Source: Talpa occidentalis | Taxonomy: Eukaryota > Chordata > Mammalia > Eulipotyphla > Talpidae | DNA length: 64,000 nt | Reading direction: 5' to 3' | NCBI RefSeq assembly: GCF_014898055.3 | Contig: NW_023601543.1 | Location: 14,283,314 to 14,347,313, forward strand | Shown here: piece by piece, positions 23,276-33,905 of the stretch | Layout of the letters: each line of letters opens with the position of its first letter | Numbering within the stretch: position 1 is the first letter of the stretch | Program-made: the position numbers and the translations under genes | Notes under the pieces: model-generated | Database searches by the model: none | Seen by the model: only the letters and a program-made list of their open reading frames with translations | Told to the model about the DNA's origin: nothing

Positions 23276-24802
23276 ATACATATATTTTCAGCCTAAAAAA
23301 GGTAATGTCATAGGAAATGTAAGTGTTATTTCCTTCATTTATCGCTAATAGCATTCCTTGGATGACTCATTTTATCTTTCTTCTGGTCTTTTCATATATA
23401 AGTGAAGAAATTGTATCATATGGTTTCTGAGTTCTGTTCTGGTTCTATGATATGGGAAATGAAAAAATGGTTTAGGTGTAGGCTAATGATTTCAAACACT
23501 CATTCAGATCAGGCCAGTTTTTCTCAAGAATTCTGCCAGTATTTCTTAGAGACTTTGTAGTACACATTTCTATGCTGGGCTCATCCATGGTGCTAAAACA
23601 GTTCTCATAGATACTTTTGGAAGACCTAAATGAAGAAAAGCAGAAGAAGACAAGTTGTAGAAGTTCAGTGAGGGGAGTGAGGTGTGTTTGTAGAGGAAAC
23701 CTCAGGACTATTCTCAATGCCTTTATTTTGCTTTTTTAAAAATGCCTTTATTTTGATAAAGAACAGACCTACTATGTGGAGGTGAACTGGTCACAGATGT
23801 GGATCTTACAGAAGCATTCACCAGTAGTATCAGACTTGCAGGGCATTGCGCCGTGCCCTTAAAGATGACCCTTATCCCCCAAACACATATACCACATGCA
23901 TTCTGTAAACTTCACAAACTATTAATTTTCACATATAATAAAAATATGTCCCTTTCCTCACTATCACCGTGATCTTCTTTGTAAGTTGTTCTACCCACAA
24001 TATATAAAGATACATAAAAATGAGAAGAGATGGGCAAATGTAAGGAATGACTTAGTTATGGGCCATCAAATCAAAGTTCAGGTTAGCGCAGTCCAAGTGC
24101 TTATACCACTTAGTTTGGGGGAAATAAAAAATATCTTTGTTTGGAGATTTGACTTGGCCTTGGTTAAAGGGCCACAAAAGAGTGACATTTCATTGCTACC
24201 CCTGTAGAACCCAGTACAAGAGCAGTGGCGCCAGTCTTGGCAAATGTGGAACTAGCATTATTACTTTAGGTAGTGTACTGTAAACTTCCTTTGTGACAGT
24301 GTTATAGATGCTATCTGAAGTGGGTATGCCAGCATCGATGCTTGTTACCATTGTGGTGACTGGTTCATTGTGTTTTCAACAGCTGCACATAAATCAGCTC
24401 CTCCTCTGTAGTGGAATAGCTAGTGCAGCTACCAACCAAAATGAAATAAACTATAATTTTCCTGTATCTTTAGGTACCTAAAGCAGTATGTCTCTGTTAA
24501 TAAAGTTAATAAAACTCTCATGGACACTGCCACTTCCTCTTTTGTCACCTTTATTACCATTTCCTGTTGGTCAGTAGGAACAAAACAAGAACTCACTTTC
24601 AGGTCACAAGATTTTGAAGAAAATATTGACTAGCCTTAGTTAATTAAAAGGCAACTTAAAACGTTCTGGCCTTTCTATTACACACCAGGGCAATTAGGAG
24701 CCTACTGTAAATGTGCACTCTCTGGTGTGCTAAAAGAGATATGAAGTTGGTAGTTGATGCTCTACTCTGTGATGTGGGCTACAATACACAAAATGAAAAC
24801 CT
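23276..24802. other. Unassigned sequence with a short direct repeat
   Basis: No gene recognised. The 15-mer AATGCCTTTATTTTG occurs twice, near 23718 and 23742. The rest is AT-rich and unique-looking. Confidence 0.4.
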
Positions 24803-25962
24803 GTAGAGACATATCTCATTTGATTGTGCTTTACCTTATTTACAGTTTTTTCTCAGTTGCTGAGTTTTGTCCAAATTGAAGGCTGTGGTCACCCTACATT
24901 GAGCAAGTCTATGGGTACCATTTTTTTTTTCAACAGCACGTGCTCACTTCATGTCTCTGTGTCACTTTTGAATAATTCTCGTAATGTTTCAAACTTCGTT
25001 ATTATATCTGCTTTGGCGATCTGTGATCAGTGGTTGTTGATGGTGCTATTGTGACTGTTTGGGGGCACCATGTACCTCACCCATAAGAGATGGCAAACTT
25101 CATGGGTAAATGTTGTGTATGTTCTGACTGCACCACCTCCCAGCTCTTCTCCCATCTGGCTTCCTTCCTCTCTGAGACACAGCAATATTGAAATTAGGCC
25201 AAGTAATAGCCCTACAATGGCCTCTAAGTGTTAAAGTGAAGAGTCTCACAACTCTCACTTTAAATCGAAAGCTAGAAATGATTAAACTTAGTGAGGAACG
25301 CACATTGAAAGCCCAGGATAAGCCGAAAACTAGTTCTGGAGAAGAGGCTGTGAACACTGTTGAAATGACAACAAATGATTTAGAATATTACAAAAATGTA
25401 TGTAACAAAGCAGCAGGGTTTGAGAGGATTGACCCCAACTTTGAAAGAAGCTCTACTGTGGCTAAAATGCTATCAAACAGCATCCAGGCTACAGAGAAAT
25501 CTTGCATGAAAGAGTGAGTCAGTCAATGCAGCAAATTCATTGTTGCTTATTCTTAAGAAATTGCCATAGACACCCCAACCCTCAGCAGCCACCCCCCTGA
25601 TCAGCTGACAGCAATCAATACTCAGGGAGGCCCCTTCTCTGATAGAAGAGTGATGACTCACTGAAGGCTCAGGTATTGGTTTGCATTTTGCATCTTTTTT
25701 AGCAATAGAGTATTTTTTAATCTTGAATCAAGGTATGTACACATTAGTTTTTAGACAGAATGTTATTGCACACTTAGTACTACAACATAGTGTAATCATT
25801 TTTTTTAAGGAGGAACACAGTAGAGCAGTTGAACATTTTGTAAACATAACTTTTATATGCACTGGGAAACTGAAAAAAAAGTATGACTGGCTATATTGCA
25901 ATATATTCGTTTTATTGCTGTGGTCTGGAACCCACAGTATCTCCAAGGTGTCCCTGCACATT
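24803..25962 (+). mobile_element. Tigger1-like (pogo superfamily) DNA transposon, internally deleted
   Basis: The 5' part ('ttgaaggctgtggtcaccctacattgagcaagtctatgg', 'gtgatcagtggttgttgatg', 'ttgggggcaccatgtacc') and the 3' part ('ctgatcagctgacagcaatcaat', 'aacataacttttatatgcactggg', 'ttattgctgtggtctggaaccc', 'cagtatctccaaggtgtccctg') match the two ends of Tigger1 in order. Most of the transposase gene is missing near 25330. The outer ends are complementary-like (ACATATCTC near 24810; CCAAGGTGTCCCTG near 25947). Long dead. Confidence 0.9.
25188..25517 (+). pseudogene. Tigger transposase remnant (N- and C-terminal pieces joined)
   Basis: The 109-codon open frame encodes an N-terminal segment typical of the pogo/Tigger DNA-binding region ([19 protein letters not shown]) and then jumps to the C-terminal tail ([45 protein letters not shown] in outline). 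The DDE catalytic core between them is absent. Whether the junction was made in the source element, a common way to make non-autonomous Tigger copies, or here cannot be told. It cannot encode an active transposase. Confidence 0.85.
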
Positions 25963-26224
25963 CTACAGCTCAGTAGGGTGATAGAAACTACATGTGCTTG
26001 GAGAATAGAATTCCGGGAGTGGTCCTTATGCTCTAAGTGTTATATCCAAAAAGCTTTTTTCATCTCATGGGGTATTTACTATGCTACCCAAATCATTTTT
26101 GCTGTTTGGGGTCTGCTGCCCTTCCCGCTATAAGGGGTAGCAGATCTCTGAGAGTTCTGCAGATGTTTTTGGACAAAGCACTTCATCACTACTTGACATA
26201 TATTTCACTTACATATTTTATTTC

Positions 26225-26340
26225 TGTGTTATCTCCTAGACTGTGAGCTCCATGAAGGCAGGGATTTTTATCTTTTTTTCCACTGTTTTATTTCCAGAGT
26301 CTGTTATGTAATAATTGCTCAATAATATCTGTTTTTTGGA
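26225..26340 (+). mobile_element. L2 3' end, sense
   Basis: 'ctcctagactgtgagctccatgaaggcagggattttta' followed by 'aataattgctcaataatatctg' is the sense L2 3' end. Confidence 0.85.
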
Positions 26341-26437
26341 TGGAAGGAAAATTATCCAAATTTCACTGAGGCAGTCTTAGCTCAGGTTCCTAGGAAAACT
26401 ACAGGTAAGAAAGAGTGAGTAAAAGTAACTCATTTTT

Positions 26438-26713
26438 TCAAAGATTAACTTTTATTTATTTATTGTATACAAAAGCTGGGGTGTAGGGCAGATGTGCCCA
26501 GGGTGGGGGTGAGAGGATTCACCAGAGACAGAGTGGGGAGCAGAACTGGTGGATCTACTGAACTGCGCTGCTGAGGGGAGCAGCGGGTGAGACAGGAGGG
26601 GTCTGCTGCTCCATGTGGGTCAGCACCCTGGCTGGGGATTGAACTCATGCTGTAGTGCCTGCCAATAGCTTTATAGTGCTGAAATTTAACCCCTTGTGTC
26701 ACCAGGGAGGCCC
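26438..26713 (-). mobile_element. tRNA-derived SINE, copy 7
   Basis: Older copy on the minus strand (head GGGCCTCCCTGGTGACACAAG, decayed B box 'gagttcaatcccc'). Target duplication AAGTAACTCATTTTT/AAGTAGCTCACTTTT at 26423-26437 and 26714-26728 has two mismatches. Confidence 0.9.
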
Positions 26714-26728
26714 AAGTAGCTCACTTTT

Positions 26729-26945
26729 ACAAAGTATTTTGCTGTGTATCAGATACTGTGTTGACTATGTTTTACGTGGATTATCTCAATTAAATACTGT
26801 AAAGGCTCTGTGAAATAGATAGTATCCCCCATTTATAGACACAGAAATTAGTGTTCAAGGTGTTAATTATCTTGCCCCACAAGGTTCCACAGTCATGGGT
26901 GGCAGGGCAGTTATACTAGAAGGTTTGACTCCAGAGCTTTTGTTC
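26729..26945 (-). mobile_element. MIR SINE, antisense
   Basis: 'attttgctgtgtatcagatactgtgttgac', 'ggattatctcaatt', 'tgtgaaatagatagtatcccccatttatagacacag' and 'gtttgactccagagc' are in antisense MIR order. Confidence 0.8.
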
Positions 26946-27098
26946 CCCTGCCTTGTCATCTATAAAAAAAAAAAAATACCACCTGCTCCCTCCTCAGTAG
27001 TACTCATGCTCCCAAGTAAGGCTATAGGATGATCACCTTGGTTGGGGATGGACTTTAGACATGAGAAATCACTTTATTTTTTATTTTTTTTTTTTTTT

Positions 27099-27246
27099 AC
27101 GGAGGAGAATCTGCTTTATTCAGAGTGTACTGATTGAAATATTAATGCATCTAAAAAATACCATTCACTATGACATCGAGATTGGTATCTGGATATCATG
27201 GTTTAGCCAAGTTGACATGTAAAATAACCATCACAGAGAGTGATTC
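27099..27246 (-). mobile_element. Transduced segment carrying an old L1MA-like 3' UTR piece
   Basis: In plus orientation the segment contains 'gaatctgctttattcagagtgtactgattgaaatattaatgcatc' and ends 'gccaagttgacatgtaaaataaccatcacag', which matches the 3' UTR of L1MA-type elements in sense. It is thus antisense to the L1 that carried it. It would derive from the DNA just downstream of the source L1. Confidence 0.7.
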
Positions 27247-27416
27247 TTTTTTTTTTTTTTTTTTTTCTTTTGCTTTCTTTTTTTTTTTAATAATAAATTT
27301 TATTTTTATATTCCCCATACAATTGCAGCCCCCCCATTCTGACCCCAATCCCTCCCCTCCCACCCCCGCCCCCCTAAAAGTGTCTGTGGTTCGTAGTTTT
27401 TTGTTGATTTTGATTT

Positions 27417-27981
27417 TCACTTTCTTATAGTTATTCGTTTTCCTGGTCCCTTATTTAAGTTTTCTAGATTCCTGCTATGAGTGAGACCATCCGGTATTTT
27501 TCTTTTTCTTTTTGGCTTATTTCGCTGAGCATGATCCCTTCCAGTGCCATCCATGTTGCTGCAAATTGCATGTGTTATCTTTTTTGAATGCTGAGTAATA
27601 TTCCATGGTATATATGTACCACATCTTCTTGATCCAGTCATCTATTTTTGGGCATTTGGGTTGTTTCCAAAGCTTAGCTATTGTAAACAGTACTGCTATA
27701 AACATAGGGGTGCAGGTGTTCTTTGGAATTGATGTTTCTGTGTCCTTTGGGTAAATACCTAGGAGTGGAATTGCTGGATCATATGGAAGCTCTATGTTTA
27801 GTAGGTCCAGAAATCTCCACACAGCTCTCCATAGTGGTTGGACCAGTTTGCACTCCCACCAACAGTGCAGAAGAGTTCCTTTTTCTCCACACCCTCGCCA
27901 ACATTTGTTGTTGCTAGTTTTTTTAATATGTGCCATTCTCACTGGTGTAAGATGGTATCTCATGGTAGTTTTGATTTGCAT
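27417..27981 (-). pseudogene. L1 ORF2 C-terminal remnant
   Basis: The frame 27981 to 27517 encodes the ORF2 C-terminal region: [19 protein letters not shown], the cysteine motif around [18 protein letters not shown], then [16 protein letters not shown] and [13 protein letters not shown]. About residue 145 the text slips into another frame (27641 to 27417: [16 protein letters not shown]), so at least one frameshift has occurred. It lacks endonuclease and reverse transcriptase and cannot move itself. Confidence 0.93.
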
Positions 27982-28007
27982 TTCCCTGATGACAAGAAAT
28001 CACTTTA

Positions 28008-28609
28008 GATGGCACCTATAGAGAGGATGTGAATCCCAGCTGCTCCCATGAGGAGGACTTCTGTCAGTAAAGAGATTGGAATCTGTTTCTGGATATCCCA
28101 TTAATTAGCCATGACCTCACCTCTCAAACACCCCAGAATTATCAGCAAAATGGAGGTGGGGGTGGGGGGATTGTAGTAGACCAGGTGACTGCCAAGGCCC
28201 CTTTCAGCTCTAAGACCTTTTTTCGGACTGAGTGAATGGAAGGTGTAGCAATTAAGAGGCATCGTTTACTTACTTTCACATTGGTAGCTCAGATGCCTTT
28301 CTAAATTTTACTTTTCCTGTCAACCTTGTTGGAAGATCCCACCCACAGAAAATAGGAATGATAATTAGTCCCTCATTTTTTAACCACCCTGCAAAATTGT
28401 CACCAATTCTGTTTCAAACTTCATACTGAATATCTTAGTCTTTCAGCTCACGAGTCTTATGCTACCAAAATACATGGCTGCATTAATCTTCACAATGGCT
28501 TTTTGCTCCCTTATTAGAAAGTAAATGACCTTATAAAATACTCCGGAATGTGGCTATAGAACTGTTTGCAAATGAGTAAATATAGTTAGGGGAGATAGTG
28601 TGATATACA
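28008..28609. other. Unassigned sequence
   Basis: Nothing recognised; a G-rich patch near 28153-28170. Confidence 0.4.
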
Positions 28610-28665
28610 TATTCAGTCAGTCCATCAACAAATATTGAGTACCCACATGTGTTAGGTATTGTAAA
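28610..28665 (-). mobile_element. L2 3'-end fragment, antisense
   Basis: 'gtcagtccatcaacaaatattgagtacccacatgtgttaggtattg' is a short antisense L2 terminus. Confidence 0.6.
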
Positions 28666-28689
28666 ACTCTAAATATGTATTCTTTTGGC

Positions 28690-28845
28690 CAGCTTAAACC
28701 TTTAGAAGCTATATTGGGCAAATTATCCTCTTTAAACCACAGTTTTCATTTTTAATAGAAAATAATAATACCTGCTCTACCTACTCCAACCCCTGGAGTT
28801 GTAAAAATTGAATAAAAAGTGGCATGAAGTACCTTTGTCAACCAT
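28690..28845 (+). mobile_element. MIR fragment, sense
   Basis: 'gggcaaattatcctctttaaaccacagttttcattttt' and 'aataataatacctgctctacctac' match sense MIR. Confidence 0.65.
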
Positions 28846-30045
28846 GTGGACCTCATTAAGATAATTTGTCCAAAGTCTCTTAGTGAGTCATCGATAATTC
28901 TAGAAGTAGAAATCATGTTCTGATGATAAAAGTTACATTATAGAACCCCTTTCTGATTTGGAAATACTTTTTGCGGAAGACCCTTATGATGCATTGTTAA
29001 TATTTTGACATTCAATAGACCACTCATTGCTCTTCTTTTCCACAGAAATATTTATGTAATTATGCATACCCTATCCTTTTGATTACTTTTGTTTGTACAT
29101 GATGTTACCTTTGCTTGAATCTCTTACATGGAACATGATTTTCCAGTAAGTTTGATAGCAGTTCCTTAGTCACACAATGACAGTGTGAACAGTGATGTTC
29201 TATAACAGAAGAAAGGTTTAAATGATGTGAGAAAGTGTGCTTACAGGCTGCTGGCCTAATGGATTGTACATTTTTCCTCTTCCAGCAAAGTTTAAATGTC
29301 AGCCAAATTTTGTATTAACTAGAGTTGGTTGTGTCAGCTGTAATTCATAGCATCCTTTATGTAAATGATGACATACCAGCCCAGGCTGGTAAAAGGAACC
29401 CCCCACAAACAGATACCTGAATGTCTTGTAAACTTTTCAGTTAAGCACACTCATGCAGTTGATAGCAAATTGTGGATCACTTGTTTCTGGTAAAATTGCT
29501 TATTTTTTTTTTTTTTTAGTAAAGCCTTGAGGACAAACATTTCTAAGTTTCCCCCCTGCTCCCCTCCGATTGCTAGCAGGAATATTAATTGTCCTCACTG
29601 AGTAGAACTCTGCTTTGGGTTTGGCATTGACATTGTTTCCTAAGTGAAAGAGACCAGAACTGCCTTCACTATGCCTCCCTCAGTTGGAGGTCTAAGGAAG
29701 TGAAGAGAGAAGTGCTAGAAAGGGAATGAGTTGTTACGAGGGAAGGGATGAGAGGCCAGAGCGCTGTCATAAAACGTGCCACCACACATGTTTTGAACCC
29801 TGTAGAGTGTACAGTGTGGTGATGATATATTCCAGCCCATAAGGGTGGTGTGCATGCCTGTGCCAGGGCTGGGGAAGCGGGGAGCAGACAAGATGCCATG
29901 TGCATAGGAGAAAGAAACTGTGCTTACACAACATGAGTGGGATTTATAAAACAAAAGGAATGCAGGTAGAGCTTGGAATGCTTGGCCAGGGTAGGGGAAA
30001 GGTACTAGTAGTGTTGGCATGTTCACAAGGAATATTTACTTCATA
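28846..30045. other. Unassigned sequence
   Basis: No gene recognised. The minus-strand ORFs near 29669-30026 have no domain and no splice context. Confidence 0.4.
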
Positions 30046-30525
30046 AAAGTTTACTTTTAATGGGGTAACATTGGTTTACAACACTGTATATGATTCAGAA
30101 ATAGACGTTCCCACCACCAAGGCACCCAGAGTTTTCTACCATAGTCTGTTGTGCCCCCTCCCCCTTTGCTTCCCACCCTCTCTCTTCTGCTCTAGTAACT
30201 TCAGCTCTACAGTCAGATTTCTAGGGCTTGTTATTGGTTTGGTTTCATTTGAACTTTCGTTTTGTTTCTCTATATTCCTCATATAAGTGACACCATCCGG
30301 TATTTGTCTTTTTCCCTCTGACTTATTTTCCTTAGCATTAGCCCACCCCCCCAGTTCCATCCATGTTTTCACAAATGGCAAGAGTTCATCTTTTTTTTTT
30401 AATAGCTGAGTAGTATTCCATTGTGTATTTATACCACATCTCCTTAATCATCCACTCATCTGTCAAGGGACACTTAGAATGTTTCCATAACTAGCCATTG
30501 TGAATAGTGCTGCAGTGAACCTAAG
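30046..30525 (-). mobile_element. L1 3' fragment, antisense
   Basis: 'gtgacaccatccggtatttgtctttttccctctgacttattttc', 'ccagttccatccatgttttcacaaatgg', 'ttccattgtgtatttataccacatctccttaatcatcc' and 'attgtgaatagtgctgcagtgaac' are antisense L1 3' UTR/ORF2 end. There is no T-run adjoining a clear target duplication. Confidence 0.88.
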
Positions 30526-33129
30526 AGAAGTTAAGGAATCCTGGACTATTCTTCCTTGCCCTTCTACCACATTCAGCTTAAATTTCTTCCAGAAGTGCTA
30601 GCGGGTTTTCCTTTATCAATGACACTATTTGTAGAAAAAATATCTTTGGAAATACAGAAAAGTAGATATGCAGTCCAAAGCTGCCTGGAAACCACCATCA
30701 TAATGGAATGGGCAGCTTTACCAGAAGTATGAGATCTCTGGGAATTGATGGTTTAGGAAACAGGGAACATACCAGGTTGATAAAACAGGGTTGAGAAATG
30801 AATCTGGATCTGAGTAGAGTAGCCATACCAGGGAGCCAGTTCTATAGCCTGACATGAATTCTAAAGATGAAATCAGCAATCATCTGTTTCTAAGGAAGTG
30901 AGAATAGGAGTGGTTGAAAGAGAATGGGTCGATGCAGGGAAAGGTGGCCAGAGGGCTATTATAAATTTTGTCTCCAGGCATGTAGAGTGTCTGCAGAGTG
31001 CACACTGTGGTTATAATATGCTGCAGTGTGTGAGTGTGTGCGCGCGCACGCGCACGCATGCCTGTGCTGCTGGTGGTCTCACACTTGTCTTGATTATTAA
31101 GGAATAAGAAGAGAAGTAGAAAAAAAATTAAAGCAAAATCAAGTGAGGCACTTTAGGTGAATATAAAGGAAAGGATTCCCTACAGCTCAAGTCTGGTATA
31201 TGTATTGAGAGGGAAATCAGATTCTTAATTACTAAAAGGATATTCACCAATATGCTGATATTGCTGGAATGTTGACTCCTAATGATTCAACTCATCATTG
31301 CTTAAGGGAACAAGAGGTACTACTCCAGTTTTCAACCATCTCTTATGGTGTCCTAGGCTCCTGAAAAAGTTAGCGACACCTTTGGGTGCCCAATACAAGG
31401 AAAAGAATAGTGTATCAAGAGAGGCTACTAACAATGGTTCCAGTATCAAAGTTTGGCTGTCACTCCCTATCTCTATTCTTCCAAACAAGGACTTAGCAAT
31501 AAACTGCAATTTTGTGTTTATGAAGCTAAAAGGAAAGTATAGAATAATGACTCTAAGTGAGAAATAATTCAGATTTAAGCCCAGCATTGATTATTCAGGA
31601 GCTCATTGTCTGGTTTGTAGATTATCCATACCCTTCGCATCCCTTGTTCTCCATTCTACTCTCTGCCTTTTGGTAATTTTACTGCTCATTTGTTCTTTTA
31701 TCAGAAAGTGGGCAGAGAAGGAATAGGAAAATGGCACTTTTATTAGCCAACTTTGCTACCTGAGAGTGCTCTGGTGAAGATTCTGACAGAGAACGAAGCA
31801 GAACTTTGGACCAAATGAGAGATTTAAGGTCTATATAAATTTCAGTTTTCTTCACAACCTCTATCTCCTGTGAAAAGGTGAACTAATTGTATAGTTTTTC
31901 GTGGAGGGGACTTGATAAGAGAGGAAAATCAGGCCCTTAAAGAAAGTGCTGAAAGTTCTGTTTTTCAGACACCCTTATCGACATATTAAGCTACAAAATA
32001 TACCACACTAAGCAGGCTTACATCAGGCTCTGGGGATAGGTAAATGAAACAATTTAATGTGACATTTACAATAATATGTTTTTATTTTTTATTTTTGGTG
32101 ATGGTCAGCGTTTTTTGTTTTTCTGAATCACCTTTGCAAGTTTGTTATTCACTACCACTGTCATTTATTTTTTCCTCTCAGTTTTTCCAGTTCCTCTCTG
32201 TAATTCCTTTTGCTGTGTTCCATTTCATTCATTTCCTGACTAATTACTTGGGGTTAGTAATGAAGCCATATATATCATTTTATGGCTTATTTATGAAGTA
32301 CAAATCTAATCATGCTATCATACATGTTTTTGAAAAGTAAAGGGTTTTCATCATGGGTAAATTGACTTGGATCACAAGGGTTATCCTTTGTGGTGGTCCA
32401 GCAAGCAATAAAAGTGACATTAGTTTTAATAAAATACATGTGTGTGATGTAGCATGTGCCTTATTTATGGTGAGGGAGAAAGAAGTCAGAGGTTTAGAAA
32501 AATCAGTTATAAACTTCAAGAAGAAATGGGTTAGAGAGATGAAGAAATCTTAAGTGTTTAAATAAAACATTTTATAAGCAAAGCATTGGGCAAGTCTATT
32601 TTGTAGAATTAAGTAAGAAATAATAAAAATTAGAACTGCTTCTGTTTTTTTTAAATCCTTGACTTTTAAAAATATTATATATGCTCTAACTAACAGAATA
32701 TTTTGTGCCAAATATACATGAAGCCAATATTCTTATGTTTTAGAGGGAGTCTGAAAACAACAGAAAGGCCTCATAATTGGTGTCAGCCATGCTTTCATTT
32801 GTGAGTAAAAGATGTATCATAGCATAATTGACCCCATCCTTCCAGAAGTGAAAAGAACTCTAATAACAGAAAATATTTGTATCATTGTTTTCGTTTGAAG
32901 TCTACCTTTTTGGGCTTAATTAATGTTCCGTTTGGCAGGATTGCAATTAAGACTCCGTCTGCTTAAAACAAGTTTCTTATTCAGAATTGCCTGCTTACCA
33001 TGCTGGTTTCCTTACTTCTGGGAAATCATTTGTAAATAATTAACTTAGGCAGTAGTGCAAAGTGAGCCATTGATGAGCTTTTCATGACTGCTATGGAATT
33101 CTTCCAAATACAACTCTCCTGACCCCTGG
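30526..33129. other. Unassigned sequence
   Basis: About 2.6 kb with no gene or named repeat apart from a purine-pyrimidine tract near 31026-31062. Short ORFs have no support. Confidence 0.4.
31026..31062. repeat. Alternating (TG)/(CG)/(CA) tract
   Basis: GTGTGTGAGTGTGTGCGCGCGCACGC and neighbours form an almost strictly alternating purine-pyrimidine run, a sequence type that can adopt Z-DNA. Confidence 0.8.
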
Positions 33130-33240
33130 AGTCATAGTTGGGAGACCCAGCTCGGCCACTGGATTGCTGAGGAAACTTGGTCGAGTCATGTGGCCTCTGT
33201 GAACTTAAGTTCCATAAATTAATGGTAAAATCATGCCTTC
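33130..33240 (+). mobile_element. MIR fragment, sense
   Basis: 'cccagctcggccactggattgctgaggaaacttggtcgagtcatgtggcctctgtg' resembles the sense MIR tRNA-related part. Confidence 0.5.
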
Positions 33241-33837
33241 TCTGGTCACCCCATTAGAGCAGTGTCTGATTATTCATTATTATTATTATTGTTAAAATAA
33301 ATTCAAGCATCCATTTAATAATATCAGTTAGTGCTTTTTCCTGCTTTTGCAACTTTTCAACTTTATCTACATCTTGTCTATAGGCGCCAGCGTCTCACTG
33401 AGTCAGATGACACAGTATATTTGGTGACACAGTTCACCACTATGCTGAAGGGCAGAAGAACGCATTAAAAAAAAAAAATGTAACTTTCCAGAAGATATCT
33501 GGGAAGCAGCAACAGATATATTGTCATTTTGAGCCAAATCATTTTGTTGACCGTGAGGCAGAAAGGCAGCAAGCTCAGATGGGAGAACCATAGTCATTAT
33601 CCAAAGGTCAGACTTGAAAAGCAGACTCTGCTGTTTCTTCTCCTTGCTCCCATATGTCTGGAGGGCCATGTGGGCGGCAGGGGGAGCCAGAAATCTCACT
33701 ATCAAAAAAAAAACATTTAAGTGATTTTCTGCAACTAGACTTGCATTCTTCTATGCAGAATGACAAGACCTATCTTCAAGGAGTTCTTACTCTAAGAAAA
33801 TAAGGCAGGAATATCAGACAGAGCCCACATCTATCTT

Positions 33838-33905
33838 GCTGTTTAGCTCAAAGTAATCGTTCCATAAATGTCATCCGGACAATTGGATGAACGAATGGGT
33901 GAACT
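33838..33905 (+). mobile_element. L2 3'-end fragment, sense
   Basis: 'taatcgttccataaatgtcatccggacaattggatgaacgaatgggtg' looks like a decayed L2 terminus (…CAATAAATGTTTGTTGAATGAATG). Confidence 0.5.

Larger units (their letters stand above)
27077..27994 (-). mobile_element. 5'-truncated L1 insertion with apparent 3' transduction
   Basis: The whole block is bracketed by AGAAATCACTTTA at 27064-27076 and 27995-28007, the target duplication. On the minus strand it holds L1 ORF2 C-terminus and 3' UTR (27290-27994), a first A run (T at 27247-27289), 148 bp of non-L1-3'-end sequence (27099-27246) and a second A run (T at 27077-27098). Two poly(A) runs inside one target duplication is the classic layout of a read-through 3' transduction. 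It is truncated in the ORF2 C-terminal region. Confidence 0.85.

Noticed and set aside
25681..26133. 150-codon plus-strand ORF
   Set aside because: It covers the 3' non-coding end of the Tigger element and adjoining sequence; the peptide has no transposase or other motif.
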